From Pseudoalteromonas luteoviolacea (GTDB lineage Bacteria > Pseudomonadota > Gammaproteobacteria > Enterobacterales > Alteromonadaceae), in assembly GCF_001750165.1 (NCBI RefSeq), contig NZ_CP015411.1:3820501-3884500 (forward strand): a stretch of DNA of 64,000 nt. Direction: 5' to 3'. Of this stretch, positions 36,545 through 46,287 are shown in pieces. How positions within the stretch are numbered: the first letter of the stretch is position 1; every line of letters starts with the position of its first letter. The notes beneath the pieces are model-generated. The model worked only from the letters and a program-made list of their open reading frames with translations. It was not told where the DNA came from and did no database searches. Position numbers and translations under genes: made by a program.

Positions 36545-37888
36545 CTATAAACTCTTAAGTTGGCTTGATAACTGGACACGAATAGCTCGATAAATTGGCC
36601 ATAACCCAAATAGCAATGACGTACCGACAGCCAATGCAACCGTACTGACCATCAAAGTAAAATTCATTGTCATCACATTCGCATGGTAACCTGGGTACAT
36701 ATCAGTTAAAGCGGCTAAGCCTAACTGAGCGAGCACTAAACCGATAACGCCCCCTAAAAACCCAACTAATATAGACTCGCAACCAAATTGCACCGCAATA
36801 TTTTTCTTTGTAGCCCCAACAGCTCGGCGCAGCCCCACTTCACCGCCCTTGCCATAAAATTTGGTCATCATCAAACTCATGACATTGCATAAACAGGCCA
36901 GTAAAAATGCTAGCGCAAAGACAATGCCGAGTTTGCTTTCTTCAGTCACTGCCCCCTCTTCCTCTAAAAACTCTGTGACAGACATCAAACGATTCGGCTC
37001 AGGTCTCTGGAATCTACCTACCTTTCTCTGCTCTTCTGTATAGTCGGACATAAACTGGAAATACTCATGCTTTTTTGCTTCAGATTCGAATTCCACCCAA
37101 AACCGGATCCATACACACTCAGATAACATGACATCCTTTAGGGTTGACGTCGGATCATCACCCCAGCAATACCATGCCATCGTCGCTGGAGAAAAAAAGT
37201 CGTTTCTTATTTGAGACTCGAGCGGCACAAAATAAGGCAGTGTAGGGGTATACATGTGGTAGAAGTTGACATAAAACTTAGGGGTTGGCTGCCAATCATC
37301 TATCACCCCAACTATGCGGTACAACTTGGAGTCCAAGAGGATATTTTTTCCAACGGAATTTGCACCATTAAACAAACGGTCATTCTCTCTTTTAGACAAA
37401 ACAATCACGGACTGCCCTAGCTCATCAGCGTCTTCACTCCAAGTAGAACCGTAAATAAAAGGCGCACCAAAAACGCTAAAAAAATGCCGGCTTGTGGAGC
37501 GTATATCATGCATTTCCGCGCTTTTTACATCCTGAGTTTCAGTGCGCACAAATGTGCTGAATGAAACAAATGGAACATGCTTATCCGCTTTATCAGCTGC
37601 CAGTAATGCCATGGCATCTTGATATGTCAGCATACTTGGGATGTCGGGTTCGCCATTTCTTCTGTGACCGATCGGCTCTGCCGGATCCCAGGAGTTTAGG
37701 TGTACCATGGCTACACGCTCACTTTTGTGCGGTAATGGGTTATTACCCATCATATATCCAACAGTAATCGTGATCATGGCAGCAGCGATACCAATGGCTA
37801 TGGTGCCGACTATTAATAAACTCAGTAGAGGTGTTTTTTTAAAGCTGAGCCAAGCCAACTTAAAATAGTAATTGCCCATTTGACTCAC
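36545..37888 (-). CDS. ABC transporter permease, MacB/FtsX type (long form, copy 1)
   Basis: A 447-residue permease with an N-terminal helix (LLSLLIVGTIAIGIAAAMIT), a longer periplasmic domain near 50-330 with aromatic and cysteine-containing stretches (AWYCWGDDP, LSECVWIRFWVE), and three C-terminal helices, with the coupling loop GEVGLRRAVGATKKNIAVQF. Paralogue of the gene at 40116. It sits 2 bases after the ATPase gene and 6 bases before the short-form permease, so the three form one translational unit. No membrane fusion protein gene (MacA type) is beside it. Its C-terminal SSQLKSL is shared with the other long copy. Confidence 0.9.
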   Translation of the reverse strand: MSQMGNYYFKLAWLSFKKTPLLSLLIVGTIAIGIAAAMITITVGYMMGNNPLPHKSERVAMVHLNSWDPAEPIGHRRNGEPDIPSMLTYQDAMALLAADKADKHVPFVSFSTFVRTETQDVKSAEMHDIRSTSRHFFSVFGAPFIYGSTWSEDADELGQSVIVLSKRENDRLFNGANSVGKNILLDSKLYRIVGVIDDWQPTPKFYVNFYHMYTPTLPYFVPLESQIRNDFFSPATMAWYCWGDDPTSTLKDVMLSECVWIRFWVEFESEAKKHEYFQFMSDYTEEQRKVGRFQRPEPNRLMSVTEFLEEEGAVTEESKLGIVFALAFLLACLCNVMSLMMTKFYGKGGEVGLRRAVGATKKNIAVQFGCESILVGFLGGVIGLVLAQLGLAALTDMYPGYHANVMTMNFTLMVSTVALAVGTSLLFGLWPIYRAIRVQLSSQLKSL

Positions 37889-37890
37889 CT

Positions 37891-38574
37891 CTATGCAGTC
37901 ATTGCAATATTTTGTTCACTTAAATGACCATCTCGGATCTCCACAATACGACCAGCTTGCTTAGCTTGCTCCATATCATGAGTTACCATTAAAATGCTGG
38001 TCCCTTGCTTATTGATATCTTTTAACAAAGACATAATACCTTCAGCCATCTTTGAATCTAAGTTCCCAGTGGGTTCATCGGCAAGTAGAAAAGAAGGACT
38101 ACCGGCGAGCGCCCTTGCAATCGCAACACGCTGCTGCTGACCACCTGATAATTGCTGCGGGTAATGGGACTTACGCCCTGCAAGGCCTACCTTTTCAAGT
38201 GCATTCAATACTCTCTCGGTGCGTTCTTTGGCACTAAAATCGCGATACCTCAAAGGCATTTCTACATTATCAAATAAATTAAGTTCAGGAATTAAATTAA
38301 AACTCTGAAATATGAAGCCTATTTTTTGATTTCTTAATGACGATTTATGCTTGTCAGATAAACCCATTGTATCTTTAGCATCTAGCAAGTATTGTCCTTC
38401 AGAGTACTCTTCTAACAGGCCTGCAATATTGAGAAACGTGGTTTTACCCGAACCAGAAGGTCCAACGACTGCAACGAATTCACCTTGCTGAATATCAAGA
38501 TCAAATGGATGCAATGCTTGCGTTTTGACCGTATCAGTGATGAAAGACTTTGCAACTCCTCGCATTTTTAACAT
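37891..38574 (-). CDS. ABC transporter ATP-binding protein (LolD/MacB class)
   Basis: A 227-residue ATPase. Walker A is GPSGSGKTT near residue 37, the Q-loop region is FIFQSFNLIPELNLFDNVEM, the signature is LSGGQQQRVAIARAL near 139-153, Walker B with catalytic glutamate is FLLADEPTGNLDS, and the H-loop is MVTHDMEQAK. The FNLIPELNxxDNVxxPLRY pattern places it among lipoprotein/macrolide exporter-type ATPases. It is the only ATPase gene for the four permease genes in this region, so both pairs may share it. AAAGGAA precedes ATG 38574. It opens the second operon, downstream of a terminator. Confidence 0.95.
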   Translation of the reverse strand: MLKMRGVAKSFITDTVKTQALHPFDLDIQQGEFVAVVGPSGSGKTTFLNIAGLLEEYSEGQYLLDAKDTMGLSDKHKSSLRNQKIGFIFQSFNLIPELNLFDNVEMPLRYRDFSAKERTERVLNALEKVGLAGRKSHYPQQLSGGQQQRVAIARALAGSPSFLLADEPTGNLDSKMAEGIMSLLKDINKQGTSILMVTHDMEQAKQAGRIVEIRDGHLSEQNIAMTA

Positions 38575-38892
38575 GACATTTCCTTTAACTTTTTTGACTA
38601 ATTATTCTACAGCATTTCACTATTCTTACTAACGACATAGCGCAGTGAAAAGAACATAGTTTGCTGTTCCTTAAGCTTTTTATTTATTACCCTTGCCAAA
38701 ACAGGTATTTAAGTACCCAAAAAGATAACTTGCGACATTGTAGATCATATAAAAAAAAATAAACACAAAATTAATATAAAATTCACTGAAAAGCATCCAT
38801 TGCTTATCCCCCGCCGAGGCACATAAATGAACAGGTCATGTAAAAAGAAACATAGAAAAAGGAGCTTACAGGAAGTAAGCTCTGATACTAAC
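38575..38892. other. Gap between two permease operons
   Basis: A 318-base AT-rich gap. Its left part (to about 38850) must hold the promoter of the ATPase operon; its right edge holds the terminator of the upstream operon. No gene is seen. Confidence 0.5.
38855..38882 (-). terminator. Terminator of the first permease operon
   Basis: Reading the minus strand, GAGCTTAC (38882-38875) and GTAAGCTC (38869-38862) form an 8-bp stem with a five-base loop, followed by a C and then T residues (plus-strand A-run at 38856-38860). It separates the peptide-permease operon from the ATPase operon. Confidence 0.85.
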
Positions 38893-40104
38893 TCACACTG
38901 AACGAGTTGCTTCTGCTGGAGAAATATTTGCAGCTTTTATTGCAGGCTGAATTGCCGCAACCAAACCGGCTACAAATATAATGACTGCACCGTATATTAA
39001 ATAAACCATAGGTACTGGAGATAACTCAAAATGTTCGACAATTAAATTGTTAGCCATAATTGTCAGCACGACACCAATGAGAATACCACATATGTTAATC
39101 AGGCTATTTTCAAGTGTAAAATAACGAATTATCTCACTTCTGCTGGCTCCTAAAGCACGCCTTGTGCCAATTTGTTTACGGCGCTTCAAAACGGTAAATC
39201 GGGTTTGACCAAAAACCCCAAGCATGGTGATGAGAGATAACCCAATTATCACCGCTTGTAGCGTTGTATAAGCCGCATTTTGCGCTTGGTAAGCTGTTTT
39301 TTTCAACTCATTCATAGACTTCAATTCATCTATGTACCTTGACGGATCCTTCATCAACAATTCGACCACATCTCTCATACTTTGTGCGCGTTTTCCCTCA
39401 TGCGCTCTAACAATCACATTCACATCACTCATCATAAATACGATTGGATAAATCACGCTATTATTATTATCTGGCCAATAGCTCCAAGGACCGACTAAAT
39501 GCTCTACAATACCTCGTACGTTCTGAGGCGCCTCATTCAAATATATCGTTTTACCAAGCGCTTGATTCCAATATTCAGGATATAATGTGTGAGCAAGCGC
39601 TTTTGTAATCACAATACCTGACGCGCTATCTAGATTAAAATTAACCAAAGTACCTTCATCGGCCGGCGTGAACCCCTCTCCAGCAATCAATTTTAATCCC
39701 ATTGTTTCAATCATTTGATGACCGCCAGTAAAAAACGCAGATTTAGTTATATATCCTGACTCATTAGGATCTAGTCTAACTTCAAACCCACTCCCTCGAT
39801 GAGACAATGGAACTGAGTTGACTACTGTCGCTTGTGCAACACTGTCAAGCGCTCTAATTGCCTCTATATCTCTGTACATATTCGCAACCTTTTCCTCGGC
39901 TCCCTCACCACTGAGTGACATTTGAAATGAAAAGATAGCATCCTCATTTAACCCAGTCGGATTATCAATTTCTAAGCGCTTCTCAACCATTAAATAAACT
40001 GAGTTGACTAAAACAGTGAAGGTGACGGCAATTTGCAAAATTAGCAGTAGTGGAGACATTCTTGCACGTAAAAGTGACTTGATGATTGGTATAAAGTCTT
40101 TCAT
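38893..40104 (-). CDS. ABC transporter permease, MacB/FtsX type (short form, copy 2)
   Basis: Same layout and length (403 aa) as the permease at 35327: N-terminal helix LLLILQIAVTFTVLVNSVYL, periplasmic domain near 45-270, three C-terminal helices and coupling loop KRRKQIGTRRALGASRSEII, with the same C-terminal SPAEATRSV. The periplasmic part differs much more than the membrane part, as expected if the two pairs handle different cargo. It lies 11 bases after the long-form permease gene. Its operon contains no ATPase; the ATPase at 37891 is the nearest candidate. Confidence 0.9.
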   Translation of the reverse strand: MKDFIPIIKSLLRARMSPLLLILQIAVTFTVLVNSVYLMVEKRLEIDNPTGLNEDAIFSFQMSLSGEGAEEKVANMYRDIEAIRALDSVAQATVVNSVPLSHRGSGFEVRLDPNESGYITKSAFFTGGHQMIETMGLKLIAGEGFTPADEGTLVNFNLDSASGIVITKALAHTLYPEYWNQALGKTIYLNEAPQNVRGIVEHLVGPWSYWPDNNNSVIYPIVFMMSDVNVIVRAHEGKRAQSMRDVVELLMKDPSRYIDELKSMNELKKTAYQAQNAAYTTLQAVIIGLSLITMLGVFGQTRFTVLKRRKQIGTRRALGASRSEIIRYFTLENSLINICGILIGVVLTIMANNLIVEHFELSPVPMVYLIYGAVIIFVAGLVAAIQPAIKAANISPAEATRSV

Positions 40105-40115
40105 TTATGTCTCTT

Positions 40116-41453
40116 CTATAAACTTTTCAATTGACTAGACGGCTGGATCTGACACGCTTTATATATTGGATAGCCCCCAAATATTACACTTGTGAAAACA
40201 GACATTGATATCGTTGTTATGACAAGCTCAATGTTCATTTTCATCAATTGCGGATTCAAGTGGCTATAAACTTGCGCGGTTATCGACAAACCGATATGCG
40301 CAAGGATTAATCCGAGGATCCCTCCCACCAAACCGACAATCACAGCTTCACAACTAAACTGCCACGCAATATCTTGCTTACTCGCACCGATTGCACGCCT
40401 TAACCCTATTTCCGAACCCTTACCATGGAATTTAGTCATCATTAGACTCATACAGTTAAGTAAACAAGCAATTAAAAATGCCACAGCTAGCCAAATTGCA
40501 ACTTTACCATCACTACTTACAACTTTATTGTATTCAATAAACTCATTCACATTTAGAATTCGGTTCATTTGCTCTCTTTGAAAGCGCCCTAATTCACGCT
40601 GTTCCATCGCATAACTATTAATAAAGTTTAGATACGCGTTGGCGTCATCAGCCGATTCCAATTCAACCCAAAAGTACAACCAAACACATTCTGAGTTCAG
40701 TAATGAGCTAAACTCATTCAAGTCAAATTTACCCCAACAGTAAATATTGGCATCTTTAGTTGAGAACCACTCATTATTTACCTGAGTGCGAAAAGGAATG
40801 AACATATCACGAGCGTCGTCGAACATATCTAGGCCTTGTAAATAAAAGCGTGGAATTAATCGCCAATCATCCAAAACCCCCACCACCCGATATAAGCGGC
40901 CACCAATCATCACATCTTTACCTATGGAATTTTGGCCGCCAAATAATCTTTCGTTTCGTTGTTTTGATAAAATAACAACCTGCGCCCCTTGCTTACCCTC
41001 AAGAGCAGACCAAGAAGCACCGTATAAAAAGGGTACGTCAAACATGTCGAAAAACTCATACGTTGTTGGTCTGATAAGAGTAGAAACTGCTTCACTAATT
41101 GGCTGCGCCGCGCTTCGCGTCATAGCCTTGTGGCTGCTAATAACAGTCTGATTTAATCCTCTTTTTGCACCGTACAAGTTCATCGCATCTTGGTAGCTGA
41201 CAAACATAGGAATATCTTCTTTCCCATCTTGCATCCGAAACATATGCTCTTGGCTCCATGAACTTAAATGAACGGTGAACAATCGCTCGCTTTTACTTGG
41301 GATAGGATCTTTACTCATCATGTAACTAACTGTGTATGTAATCATCGTTGCAGCGATGCCAATCGAAATAGTTGCAATCATTAAAAAGCTTAATAGCGGC
41401 GTTCTTTTTAAGCTTAAGGCTGCCAGCCTAGTATAATAAAACAGCATACTCAC
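40116..41453 (-). CDS. ABC transporter permease, MacB/FtsX type (long form, copy 2)
   Basis: Paralogue of the gene at 36545 (445 aa): N-terminal helix LLSFLMIATISIGIAATMIT, periplasmic domain with ANIYCWGKFD and LNSECVWLYFWVELES, the coupling loop SEIGLRRAIGASKQDIAWQF and C-terminal SSQLKSL. ATG 41453 follows the stop of the 79-codon gene by 2 bases, so it depends on translation of that small gene. Function is inferred from family: export or removal of a substrate from the outer leaflet of the inner membrane. Confidence 0.9.
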   Translation of the reverse strand: MSMLFYYTRLAALSLKRTPLLSFLMIATISIGIAATMITYTVSYMMSKDPIPSKSERLFTVHLSSWSQEHMFRMQDGKEDIPMFVSYQDAMNLYGAKRGLNQTVISSHKAMTRSAAQPISEAVSTLIRPTTYEFFDMFDVPFLYGASWSALEGKQGAQVVILSKQRNERLFGGQNSIGKDVMIGGRLYRVVGVLDDWRLIPRFYLQGLDMFDDARDMFIPFRTQVNNEWFSTKDANIYCWGKFDLNEFSSLLNSECVWLYFWVELESADDANAYLNFINSYAMEQRELGRFQREQMNRILNVNEFIEYNKVVSSDGKVAIWLAVAFLIACLLNCMSLMMTKFHGKGSEIGLRRAIGASKQDIAWQFSCEAVIVGLVGGILGLILAHIGLSITAQVYSHLNPQLMKMNIELVITTISMSVFTSVIFGGYPIYKACQIQPSSQLKSL

Positions 41454-41455
41454 TC

Positions 41456-41695
41456 CTAGGAGGCCGTGACGTTAAATTGCAGATATCTTGGTGAAATCAC
41501 GCTGCACTTTTCTGGTGCCTCGTCATCTTGTATAGGATTGACTATCAATTGGAAGTTTACTTTGCGAACAACATACATATTACATATAGTTGCAATAAGC
41601 TCACTGAAAAAACTGGCATTGCCACACAGCTGAGATACATATTTATTGACATTATTCTTACTGTTTGAATTGGCAAAATTCAACTTATTTATCAT
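41456..41695 (-). CDS. 79-residue peptide gene leading the permease operon; function unknown
   Basis: A small protein with a strong ribosome site (GTGAGGAATAAT before ATG 41695). It is Asn/Ser/Lys-rich in the first 20 residues, with a hydrophobic stretch near 28-42 (SFFSELIATICNMYVV), three cysteines (near 24, 38 and 64) and an Asp/Glu cluster IQDDEAPEKC. No Sec signal at the very N-terminus and no double-glycine leader. No modification enzyme lies nearby. It is tightly coupled (2-base gap) to a permease gene, so it may be the transported peptide, a precursor or a regulatory subunit. I do not recognise a family. Confidence 0.6.
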   Translation of the reverse strand: MINKLNFANSNSKNNVNKYVSQLCGNASFFSELIATICNMYVVRKVNFQLIVNPIQDDEAPEKCSVISPRYLQFNVTAS

Positions 41696-42556
41696 TATTA
41701 TTCCTCACAATTCCTTGATTAATATATGAACTTCCCTTTGTTCACTTATAGAGTTACTCACTCTATTGCCTTTCCCATCTTATTGCATCGCCATACATTG
41801 AACTTTTATAACCCGCCACTAAAGAAACAAAAAATATACACAATAAAAACCAAAAATATACATAACAAACATCAAAAAGTCATCAGTAAAACCATATAAA
41901 TACTGACTAAATCACAATTTAATGCACACTTGAAAAGGTTGCTTTTTAGTTATACAAAAACTCATTGGTGGTTTATCTTTATTTAAATTAACTCTAGATC
42001 AAAACATCCCCTTAACTTCATCTACTGACAGGAGCACTTCACGGCACTACCTCTGTGGTTACTGAGTCCTTATACATTTAATTAAACTCATCATTAATCC
42101 ACATGATTAGCACAGGTAGATTAAGAAGCATGCTTTAGAAACAGTTGATATTTAATCAGTGAATTTGGCCAAACCTCAGTGCTAGACAAAGTAACATTAG
42201 GGCAACGCGGATCCAAATAACGTGTACTTTCACCAATTAAGTTAAATATAAATTTCAATACTTAATATCACTATGAATAATTTCATATTCCGGTGCGTAT
42301 TAAAATTTCGTATTTGTACATTGATGCAAGGTTAAGCTGAAACTTATATTACTTGTCACTAAATTGTTTTGTATTTAAGCAATTTTATATATCTGCCCAA
42401 ACATCTCTATTTAAAAACAATTCCCCCCCAAAGTACACACAAAAATATAACATGTCATTGATTATATGCAACCGACTAATTATATTGGAAACAATTATAT
42501 GCAAAGTAGATTTGTGCATCAGAACAGAACTGCCTGATGCACTGGGTTCAGGGCTA
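41696..42556. other. Long non-coding region upstream of the peptide-permease operon
   Basis: About 860 AT-rich bases with no convincing gene. A 77-codon frame at 42353-42586 begins with TTG, lacks a ribosome site and runs into metH on the other strand. The region must contain the promoter of the leftward operon. The right end holds the metH hairpin. An untranslated RNA cannot be excluded. Confidence 0.5.
42514..42542 (-). terminator. Hairpin after metH (terminator-like)
   Basis: GTGCATCAG (42514-42522) and CTGATGCAC (42534-42542) form a 9-bp perfect stem 15 bases beyond the metH stop. It lacks a clear T-run. Confidence 0.6.
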
Positions 42557-45184
42557 TTAATTTTCATAACCAAGATTAGGAGATAGCCACCGCTCGGCTT
42601 CTTCTAAAGACATATCACTTCTGCGAGCATAGTCTTCCACCTGATCTTTTTGGATTGCTGCAACAGCAAAGTACTTTGAATCTGGATGAGAGAAATACCA
42701 ACCAGAAACCGCAGCCCCCGGCCACATGGCATAAGAGCTGGTTAATTTCATATTGATACGGTTTTCTACATCTAGTAGCGCCCAGATTTTTTTCTTCTCG
42801 GTGTGCTCAGGACAAGCTGGGTAACCTGGTGCAGGACGAATACCTTGGTAATTTTCACGGATAAGCTCTTCGTTGGTCAGTGACTCATCCGCCGCAAACC
42901 CCCAGTATTCTTTTCGCACCTGTTCGTGCAAATACTCAGCAAAGGCTTCGGCTAATCTGTCAGCAACCGCTTTAACCATGATCTTGTTATAGTCATCTTG
43001 TTGCGCATCAAACGCATCCGCTAAGTCATCCTCTTCAAGACCACCTGTCACCGCAAATGCCCCAAAATAGTCATCTATACCTTTTGGCGCAACATAATCA
43101 GCTAAACAGTAATTTGGAAAATCCGTTTTTTCTGTTTGTTGACGCAGCTGACAAGATTTTAAAATGACTTCTGAGCGAGATTCATCTGTGTAAATCTCAA
43201 TATCATCATCCACACGGTTTGCAGGGAATAAACCAATGACGCCAAGCGGTTGTAATTTGCCTGTTTGCTCCAAGTCATCGAGCATGGCGTTGGCATCAGC
43301 AAATAACTTCTTCGCCTCTTCACCGACAATTTCATCTTCTAAAATACGCGGATATTTACCCGCTAAAGACCATGTCATGAAGTAAGGTGTCCAATCTATG
43401 TATTTACGCAATGTGGCAATGCTGACATCTTTAAACTCAGTAATACCGAGCTTTTTAGGTTTTGGTGGGATATAGTTATCCCAATCCAATTTTGTCGCAT
43501 TGTCACGCGCGCGGGCTAACGTCACCGGCTTTGAACGCGGCTTTTTACGCGCTTGTTGCTCACGTACTTTGACATATTCATTGGCTGTTTTTTCTAGGAA
43601 CACAGGCTTTTGAGTATCACTTAATAGGCTAGACACCACCCCAACAGCTCGGCTGGCATTGTTCACATAAATAACGCCTTTGTCATACTGAGGCTCGATC
43701 TTCACCGCAGTATGGGCTTTAGATGTAGTTGCCCCACCTATAAGTAGCGGAATATCAAAGCCACGACGCGTCATTTCTTTCGCCACATGTACCATTTCAT
43801 CCAGTGATGGCGTAATAAGGCCAGACAAACCAATGGCATCTGCTTTTTCATCAATGGCCGTTTGCAAGATCTTTTCAGCAGGAACCATGACGCCTAAGTC
43901 AACCACTTCATAGTTATTACACTGTAGTACAACCCCCACAATATTTTTACCAATATCATGAACATCGCCTTTTACGGTGGCCATAACGATTTTACCGTTA
44001 CTTGCGCCCTCTTCTTTTTCCGCCTCAATAAACGGATCAAGATAGGCCACTGCTCGCTTCATTACACGGGCCGATTTAACCACCTGAGGCAGGAACATTT
44101 TACCGGCACCAAATAAATCACCGACCACATTCATACCATCCATCAGTGGTCCTTCGATCACTTGGATAGGCTTATCAAAGCTTAAACGGCATTCTTCTGT
44201 ATCTTCATCGATATATTCAGTGATCCCTTTGACAAGGGCATGCTCTAACCTTTTCGCAACCGGCCATGTGCGCCACTCTAAATCCTCTTTTTTCTCAGCT
44301 TGCGCCATACCTGAGTATTTAGGGGCAATATCCACTAAGCGCTCACCAGCACCTGGGTCGGTATTGAGGATCACATCCTCAACAGCATTTCTCAACTCAA
44401 GTGGAATATCGTCATACACCGCCAATTGACTGGCGTTGACTATCCCCATATCCATACCCGCTTTGATAGCATGGTATAAAAACACTGAGTGGATAGCTTC
44501 TCGAACTGGATTGTTGCCTCGGAACGAGAACGACACGTTAGACACACCACCTGATACCTTACAGTGTGGCAGGTTTTGCTTTATGCGGCGCGTACCTTCA
44601 ATAAATTCAACGGCATAGTTATCATGCTCTTCAATACCAGTGGCAACGGCAAAGATATTCGGATCAAAGATAATGTCTTCTGGCGGGAAGCCAAGCTCGT
44701 CCACAAGGATTTTGTAAGAGCGCTGACAAATTTCAAACTTACGATCTGCCGTTTCGGCCTGACCGACTTCGTCAAACGCCATGACAACAACAGCTGCACC
44801 AAAGCGCTTTAATACTTTGGCCTGTCGTACAAAAGGCTCTCTGCCCTCTTTCAACGAGATAGAGTTTACAATGGCCTTACCTTGAATACATTTCAGGCCA
44901 GCGACGATGACATCCCACTTAGAGGAGTCAACCATAATAGGTACTTTTGAGATCTCTGGCTCTGAGGCAATCAAGTTTAAAAACTTCACCATCGCCATTT
45001 TTGAGTCCAACATGGCTTCATCCATGTTGATATCAATCACCTGTGCACCGCCTTCAACCTGCTCTCTGGCAACTTCCAACGCTGTTTCGTAATCTTCTTC
45101 TAAAATGAGGCGTTTGAATCGCGCAGAGCCGGTGACATTGGTTCTTTCCCCAACGTTGGTAAATACAGCTGTAGATTGCGTCAT
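42557..45184 (-). CDS. metH: Methionine synthase, C-terminal part (folate, cobalamin and activation domains)
   Basis: Corresponds to roughly the last three domains of cobalamin-dependent MetH. Residues 1-270 are the methyl-tetrahydrofolate domain (FTNVGERTNVTGSARF, VIDINMDEAMLDS, PIMVDSSKW). Residues 300-560 are the cobalamin part with the helical cap and KGDVHDIGKNIVGVVLQ, in which His ligates cobalt. Residues 570-875 are the S-adenosylmethionine-dependent reactivation domain, with RPAPGYPACPEHTEK and SYAMWPGAAVSGWYFSHPDS. The homocysteine domain is encoded by the preceding gene. The start has its own ribosome site (AGGAAG before ATG 45184) and the two frames are separated by a real stop and an 11-base gap, so this is a split enzyme rather than a broken gene. 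Confidence 0.95.
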   Translation of the reverse strand: MTQSTAVFTNVGERTNVTGSARFKRLILEEDYETALEVAREQVEGGAQVIDINMDEAMLDSKMAMVKFLNLIASEPEISKVPIMVDSSKWDVIVAGLKCIQGKAIVNSISLKEGREPFVRQAKVLKRFGAAVVVMAFDEVGQAETADRKFEICQRSYKILVDELGFPPEDIIFDPNIFAVATGIEEHDNYAVEFIEGTRRIKQNLPHCKVSGGVSNVSFSFRGNNPVREAIHSVFLYHAIKAGMDMGIVNASQLAVYDDIPLELRNAVEDVILNTDPGAGERLVDIAPKYSGMAQAEKKEDLEWRTWPVAKRLEHALVKGITEYIDEDTEECRLSFDKPIQVIEGPLMDGMNVVGDLFGAGKMFLPQVVKSARVMKRAVAYLDPFIEAEKEEGASNGKIVMATVKGDVHDIGKNIVGVVLQCNNYEVVDLGVMVPAEKILQTAIDEKADAIGLSGLITPSLDEMVHVAKEMTRRGFDIPLLIGGATTSKAHTAVKIEPQYDKGVIYVNNASRAVGVVSSLLSDTQKPVFLEKTANEYVKVREQQARKKPRSKPVTLARARDNATKLDWDNYIPPKPKKLGITEFKDVSIATLRKYIDWTPYFMTWSLAGKYPRILEDEIVGEEAKKLFADANAMLDDLEQTGKLQPLGVIGLFPANRVDDDIEIYTDESRSEVILKSCQLRQQTEKTDFPNYCLADYVAPKGIDDYFGAFAVTGGLEEDDLADAFDAQQDDYNKIMVKAVADRLAEAFAEYLHEQVRKEYWGFAADESLTNEELIRENYQGIRPAPGYPACPEHTEKKKIWALLDVENRINMKLTSSYAMWPGAAVSGWYFSHPDSKYFAVAAIQKDQVEDYARRSDMSLEEAERWLSPNLGYEN

Positions 45185-45195
45185 AATGATACTTC

Positions 45196-46287
45196 CTAAT
45201 TCAGGTTACAGGCTTCAAGGCCTGATAAACGCATGCGTACTTCAAGCTCAGGGAGCTCACGCGGTGACACCGTAGTCAAACCATCAGCGAAAGCTTTAAT
45301 ATGCTCAGGCGTCGTACCACAGCACCCGCCAACTATATTAATAAAACCTTCTTTACCCCAATCAACAATCTCTTTGCTCATATCATCGGCTTCTAAATCA
45401 TATTCACCAAATTCATTCGGTAAGCCCGCATTAGGGTGCACGGATGTAAAGGTTTCACAGACGCGTGATAGCTCTTCAACATAAGGACGCAGTAAATCAG
45501 GTCCCAAGGCGCAATTTAAACCAATAGAAATCGGTTTGATATGACGAATAGAGTTATAAAATGCTTCTGTGGTTTGACCTGACAAAGTACGACCAGACGC
45601 ATCAGTAATAGTGCCTGAAATCATTACAGGCAAGCGGATCCCCGCTTGCTCAAATGCCTCTTCTACGCCATAGGCAGCCGCTTTAGCATTGAGCGTATCA
45701 AAAATCGTTTCAATCAAGATAAGGTGCGCGCCGCCTTCGATTAAGGCAAGGGTTGATTCAATATATGCTTCCACCAGCGCATCAAAGGTCACATTACGAT
45801 AACCCGGATCATTTACATCAGGAGAAATAGAACATGTTTTTGATGTCGGACCAAGTACCCCGCCCACATAGCGTGGTTTACTTGGATCTTTGGCGGTAAA
45901 TTCATCGCATACCTGACGCGCTAATTTTGCTGACTCGAAATTAATTTCACGGCTTAAACTCGCCATGTCATAATCTTCCATAGAAATCGTCGTCGAGTTA
46001 AACGTATTAGTCTCAATGATATCAGCACCGGCTTCTAAATATTCACGGTGAATTTGTTTGATCACATCTGGCTGCGTGAGGCTTAATAAATCGTTGTTGC
46101 CTTTAATCAACACATGCCAATCTTTAAAGCGCTCACCACGGTAATCCTCTTCCTCAAACTTGTGTTTTTGGATCATGGTACCCATAGCACCATCTAAAAT
46201 GACAATACGCTCTTGCATGGTTTTTTTCAGCGCTTCAGATACGGCTTGGCCATCGACAGGCTCAAATGGCACACTGTTATTCGGCAT
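45196..46287 (-). CDS. metH: Methionine synthase, N-terminal homocysteine-binding part
   Basis: A 363-residue homocysteine S-methyltransferase domain. It opens with RIVILDGAMGTMIQ, then IETNTFNSTTISMEDYDM and GLNCALGPDLLRPYV, and ends with GGCCGTTPEHIKAF; the Cys in GLNCALG and the Cys pair in GGCCG are the three zinc ligands that hold homocysteine. It matches the first domain of intact MetH and stops at its domain boundary. The ATG at 46287 overlaps the metA end by 11 bases, and the C-terminal half follows after 11 bases, so all three genes form one methionine operon. The two halves must meet as separate polypeptides. Confidence 0.94.
   Translation of the reverse strand: MPNNSVPFEPVDGQAVSEALKKTMQERIVILDGAMGTMIQKHKFEEEDYRGERFKDWHVLIKGNNDLLSLTQPDVIKQIHREYLEAGADIIETNTFNSTTISMEDYDMASLSREINFESAKLARQVCDEFTAKDPSKPRYVGGVLGPTSKTCSISPDVNDPGYRNVTFDALVEAYIESTLALIEGGAHLILIETIFDTLNAKAAAYGVEEAFEQAGIRLPVMISGTITDASGRTLSGQTTEAFYNSIRHIKPISIGLNCALGPDLLRPYVEELSRVCETFTSVHPNAGLPNEFGEYDLEADDMSKEIVDWGKEGFINIVGGCCGTTPEHIKAFADGLTTVSPRELPELEVRMRLSGLEACNLN

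Noticed and set aside
42353..42586. 77-codon frame in the long gap before metH
   Set aside because: TTG start, no ribosome site, and it overlaps the end of metH on the other strand.
42557..46287. metH as a broken pseudogene
   Set aside because: The break lies at a domain boundary, the second part has its own ribosome site and start, and catalytic residues in both parts are intact.
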